Positions 59,777 through 64,000 of a DNA stretch of 64,000 nucleotides are shown piece after piece; position 1 is the stretch's first letter; each line of letters opens with the position of its first letter. Origin of the DNA: Parascedosporium putredinis (lineage: Eukaryota > Ascomycota > Sordariomycetes > Microascales > Microascaceae); assembly GCA_949357655.1 (NCBI GenBank), contig CASHTG010000007.1:186001-250000 (forward strand), written 5' to 3'. The notes beneath the pieces are model-generated. The model was not told the DNA's origin, did no database searches, and worked only from the letters and a program-made list of their open reading frames with translations. The translations under genes and the position numbers were made by a program.

Positions 59777-62700
59777 AGAAGGCACGTTGTTGAGTTGGAT
59801 GTCCATATCCACAGCAAAGTACAACTACACTTACACTACAGCCCGTCGTCCGCGGAGCCTGATCAACCTCTGGTCTCCTCCAATTTCGGGTACATGGTCG
59901 CCGGCTTGTCTAGCAGGAGAGAGACGGAGGAGGCTAGGCGGAAGGGACGGAAGGACGCAAGCGGGAAAAGAAAAAAGAAAGAGAAAAAAAAAGTGGACAG
60001 CTTGGCCGGCACGCCAAAGAGCTAGGCCACAGCCGCGCTGGTCCTTCCTCCAGCTGCTCGAGCTAAGAAAGGCCGTCCTCTACGATCTTTACTCATCACG
60101 AAAACCTGAGACAAGGGCAGATCCAGTTTGGACGCCGGTCCCACAGGTGCACAGGTGTGGTGGGGATAGAGGCCGAGTTTGATGGATGATAAAAGCGGGG
60201 CGCCATTTTGGGTGTTGATGGCTGTTCGATGGCTGGCTGGCTGCCGAGATCTACCACTCATCATTGATCTATTATGACCGCGACCCAAGAGAGAAAACCC
60301 GGGTTCACGCTTGCCGCATCGCATCGGTACGCATCGGTACGGGAATCCACCATAATACCCTTCAAAAGAACATTGAAGATTTGTTAAGCGCATGGAGCAC
60401 CCCTCGGATACACCTCACAATCTGAGCCAAAAAAACGACACCAGCAAGTCTAGGAAAGCAATATATTCACCCTCGAGGCAACATCGCGCTGCAGCCAGAA
60501 GATGAGGTGCTCCTCGAAACGGAAAATATTGAAGACAGGGAAATGGAGATCAACGGGCGAGGCGGGGGAGAGTAAAATCGAAAAGGGCAAGGCCCCCAAA
60601 AAGAAGGAAAGAGTGTATGCATGCAGCTGGCGGAGTCCGCCAGCTACCCTTGCTGGCGTGGACTTGAGGGGCTCCGCTCATATCGTCATATCCTTCCAGT
60701 TTTCCCACTAACATGCACCCACGCTGCGTGCCCCATGCGCTCCCCTCCGTTTTGCTCTGGGCCTTTCGTTTTCGTTTTGTTTTGTGCCCTGTCCCTCATC
60801 CCTCATCTTCCTTCTTCCAGCTCGAGTGGCCGTCGTTTGCCAGGTTTTCAGGCTTGGCTTTCAATGCCAAGCATAAGGAGGAAATCGCCGGTGACGCCCC
60901 TCCGTGTTGATAATAATAACATAACATAACCTGCTGTGCTATTCCAGCCAGCTGGCTGTTTTACGGGGCCAGCGGCTGGACTACGAAAAAGCCATTCGTT
61001 TTCGTTGAGGGGTGGAACCTGATACGCTTCCTGCGGCATGGCCAGCGTGTGCATGGGAAGTTGAAAGCGATGGCTTGTGATGCAGAGCGCCCACACCTCA
61101 TTCCATCATCCCCGTTCAACCGCCCCATGACTCTCAGCGGGCTTTTTATTTTTATGTTTTCGTTTTCGTTTTTTTCTGGGGAAGGCATTCTTTGCTTCTT
61201 ACTCTTGAAACCCGTTCGCGGACAAGGGAATGAAAAGAAAGAAAAATAAAAACGGGCTGGTGCCTCGGCTTCGGCAAGGAAAGAGGCGCCGCCCTCGTTT
61301 CCGCACTTTGACCCTCTAGAGATAGACACGAGGTCGGCAAAGGCCAGCCCATTCCACACTGGCAAGGCTACGCCACACAAAGGTGCACGCTCGCACAAAA
61401 CACGGCGTGTCTGGCTTGGTCATTCCTCACCAGCAAGGAAAAAGAGGCGTCACCTTTTTTTTTTTTTTTCTTTACGGACCCTCAAGCTTCTCTCGTTTAG
61501 CCTTTCCTCGCTGTGGCCCCCTTCCCTCGCTCTCCACAAACCGTCCAGCCCAAAACCCACTCCCGAAAATTTCCATTCTTCCTTCGTCTCTTTTCTTCCA
61601 AGGCAGAAAAATGTATTAGCGCAAGCTAGGGGGCATGTAAGAGAGGGAGCCACAAATTACACTACCGAAAGTTGGTATTAGAAGAAGAAGAACACAAATC
61701 CCCGTTCCACCCCAAAAACACCTCTTCGTGGGTGGAACCAGGATGAAAAAGAAAGAAAAAGAAAGAAAAAAGTTGGAAATTCCGCCCGTTCAGGCCTGGC
61801 TCGACCTAGCCATGAGGGCGACTGGCAAGCTTCCCATGTCGGGGCGAACCTGGTCCGCCCCATCCCTCCAGTCGCAGCTTGCAAGCCACGCCTGTTGGTG
61901 AATAAAATTTTCCGACGTGGCTTTCTAGGCAGGAGGAGGATGGTGAGACGAAATTCCCCACACTAACCAGCTCACAATCGCATGTCCGCCAGGCCGAAAA
62001 GCCCCCATCCATCTTGCCATCTTGTGCAACCCGCCCTCCGTATAGGCGTTGTGAAGAAACACGCCAACACGGACGGACGTCGTTCGAAACATTTCACTGT
62101 TCATTTCGCTACCCGAAGCCCCCAGCTCTCTCGCAAGGGAACCCCTTCACTTAAAAATAGCATCTCAGCTGAGAAAGCGTCCTCGTACCGCGCCTTTGAT
62201 GGGGACGGGGAAACCCGATGTTGTCGCCCACCCCGAGCGATTTTTCATCACAATGTGAAATTTGCACACGCTACAAGCAAGTACTTTGTCTGAAAGAGAG
62301 ACGAAGTGACAGCGTTGAGAAGGGGGCGCAGGAGGGCATGCCGGGGTTTTATTTTCCGCTATTCAAACATCGCGGAATTGAGGGGAGAAGATAAGGCATT
62401 AAAAAAGACAAGGTTAACCAGGCAGGACACCCTGGACGACGTCAAATGTAATAAGAAATAGAGAGCAGCAGTGTGGCTGCTCGCCCAAAAGATCAATGAT
62501 TGATACCCCCAGTCCACGGTCGGTTCCACGACCTGAACAATACATGTAGACACCGCGAGCCATCGTCAAATAAGACAAAGAGAGGGTGCGCCACACAACC
62601 ACGCTTAAACCCCTGGTCCTGCCCATCTTTGCCCCTTTCCCGCCCTTTCCGTGCTTTCCGTTGCATCTCCTTGCCCCCCTCCCTCCCTCCCCTCCATTTC

Positions 62701-63925
62701 CTGCCTTGCCGTTGCACAAGTTGGACCAATACCAGCAGAGGCAATAAGCCCTAGGAGGAAGGTGGGCAAGAACGAAGAGGAAAAAAGGTTATGTTGAGTC
62801 CTGTTTGCCCCGGGGCCATCAGGCTTGACCTCATGTGCTTCCCCCTTCCCAGCTGAGAGACAACTGTCGACCAGTTGTCCTCGCTTTATTTTCCTGCAGG
62901 TCAGCGAGTGCTCCATTGGCTGGCCCCCGCAGGCGGCTTCGGCCCTGGCGCGGCGAATACGACGACGGGGTGCCGAACGATGCAGACCATCCAGACCTCT
63001 TCACTCGTCCCGAAAGCCTCATACGACATTTTGTGCACTGACGCATCGACGACAGCACCTCTTCAGCTCACTTGAACAAGGGGAAGAAAGCAGTCCCGCC
63101 TCACTCTGGCGTTCAAAGTAGAAAATAAAAGAAGAAAAAAATAGGAAAAAGAAACAGAAAACGAAAAAGAAAAGGTCTGGAACCGCCCGATATCGGATAT
63201 CCCGTCCACTTGCACGCCTCCAAGATGACTTGTGGCCAAACGCCGTGCTTGAAGCCAAACAAGGCGGGGCGAACGAGGACGGAAAAAAGAACAGGTTTTA
63301 CCGCACGAGTCACAATGAATCATGATTCTTTGACTAGGAAGCAATGAAATCCTCGAGATATTTGCTGGCCATCGCTTGCGTCGTCCGCTCCACCGGTGCT
63401 TCCTTCACCCCCTTGCCCTACCCTTGTCTGCCATTTTCTCCGTGTCATGATGGCCGCTTGTGATAGGGCAGATGTCTTGTAATCCTTTGCTGTCACCTAC
63501 GCTTATCTTATCTTCTGCCCTGTTGATATTGCCAAAGAAACGTTCCCTCTGAAAAAATTTAAGCATGAAATTACACCTTTCCCCTCGACCAAACTCCACT
63601 CGCGGTTGGGTCGAAGGAGGGGGAATGAGGCGGATGAGGCAAACAACAGGCAAGGGTGTTAGCCAGACAGGGCCGGGGGAGGGAAGAAAGAAAGGAGGCC
63701 GGTAGAAGGTAGGCCTCGCATAGCCGTCAATGGGAAAGTAGTGAAGAAACAGAAAAAAGGGCTGGAACCGAAAAAACCCCCATGAAGGTGGGTTACAGTC
63801 GTTTTGGGCGTCGAGGGCCGCTGGCAAAGAGGGCGGAGAGAGAGAGGGGGTGGGTGGAAACATGGATGAGCTGCTTCACGGATCAAACGGCGTCATCACA
63901 GGGGCGACTTCAGGCAACGGTAAGA

Positions 63926-64000
63926 GAAAAAGAAAAGAAAAAGAAAAAGAAAGAAAAAGACTAAAAGAAAGAAAGAAAGAAAAAGAAAAAAAAAAAAAAA
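63926..64000. repeat. Homopurine (GAAA)n/A-rich tract at right edge
   Basis: GAAA/GAAAAA repeats ending in a run of A at the last base of the window. Confidence 0.8.

Larger units (their letters stand above)
58117..64000. other. 5.9-kb region without a supportable gene
   Basis: Upstream of sph3. Holds a TG-rich repeat (58891), a CAGGCA/CAAGCA repeat (59720), T-run 61457-61470 and a purine tract from 63926 to the end. No UDP-sugar epimerase (uge3) or other enzyme is visible; frames such as 58960-59415 (-) are low-complexity. uge3 may lie beyond the right edge. Confidence 0.5.

Overview
The window looks like nuclear DNA of a filamentous ascomycete (Pezizomycotina; Sordariomycetes is my inference). 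Genes have short GT-AG introns of about 55-140 nt with CTAAC-type branch points, coding DNA is GC-rich at third positions, and the families are typical of moulds: a Zn2Cys6 factor, a microsomal P450, a HET-C2 glycolipid transfer protein, a C2H2/LFP-type fungal protein, and secreted or membrane-anchored polysaccharide enzymes. Nothing bacterial or viral was recognised.

Layout. 1-316 (-): first exon(s) of a gene running off the left edge. 1465-2512 (+): HAD-family phosphatase. 3785-6593 (-): Zn2Cys6 transcription factor. 6594-14084: long region without a supportable gene. 14085-15618 (+): ASTRA-associated protein 1 (WD40). 15765-17885 (-): cytochrome P450, convergent with it. 17886-21636: no gene seen. 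21637-21718 (-): tRNA-Gln(CUG). 21994-24900 (-): phospholipase D. 27294-28192 (+): HET-C2/GLTP. 28776-29104 (-): small two-exon hypothetical gene. 29494-32748: a dispersed CCAAT-containing repeat, then one or two eroded C2H2-type fungal genes. 34087-35902 (+): protein with a HeLo/STAND-like N-terminus and a Pro/Ser repeat region. 36-40 kb: no gene. 40136-42777 (-): Agd3-type CE18 deacetylase. 42.8-53.6 kb: gene desert rich in purine/pyrimidine tracts. 53665-54832 (+): Ega3-type GH114 glycosidase. 56770-58116 (-): Sph3-type GH135 glycosidase. 58.1-64 kb: no gene seen.

The strongest biological signal is the right half. Agd3, Ega3 and Sph3 are three of the five products of the galactosaminogalactan (GAG) biofilm-exopolysaccharide locus known from Aspergillus fumigatus. 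They appear here in one 18-kb stretch but spread out, with the epimerase (uge3) and glycosyltransferase (gt4c) genes absent from the window. A second theme is heterokaryon-incompatibility-like content at 27-36 kb (HET-C2, a HeLo-like protein, decaying C2H2 genes).

A technical pattern matters for every gene model. At least eight conserved genes carry single-base frame breaks, and most fit one missing base in a short C/G run. This points to consensus errors in the assembly rather than mass pseudogenisation, so breaks are reported but the loci are annotated as genes. No restored sequence is given.
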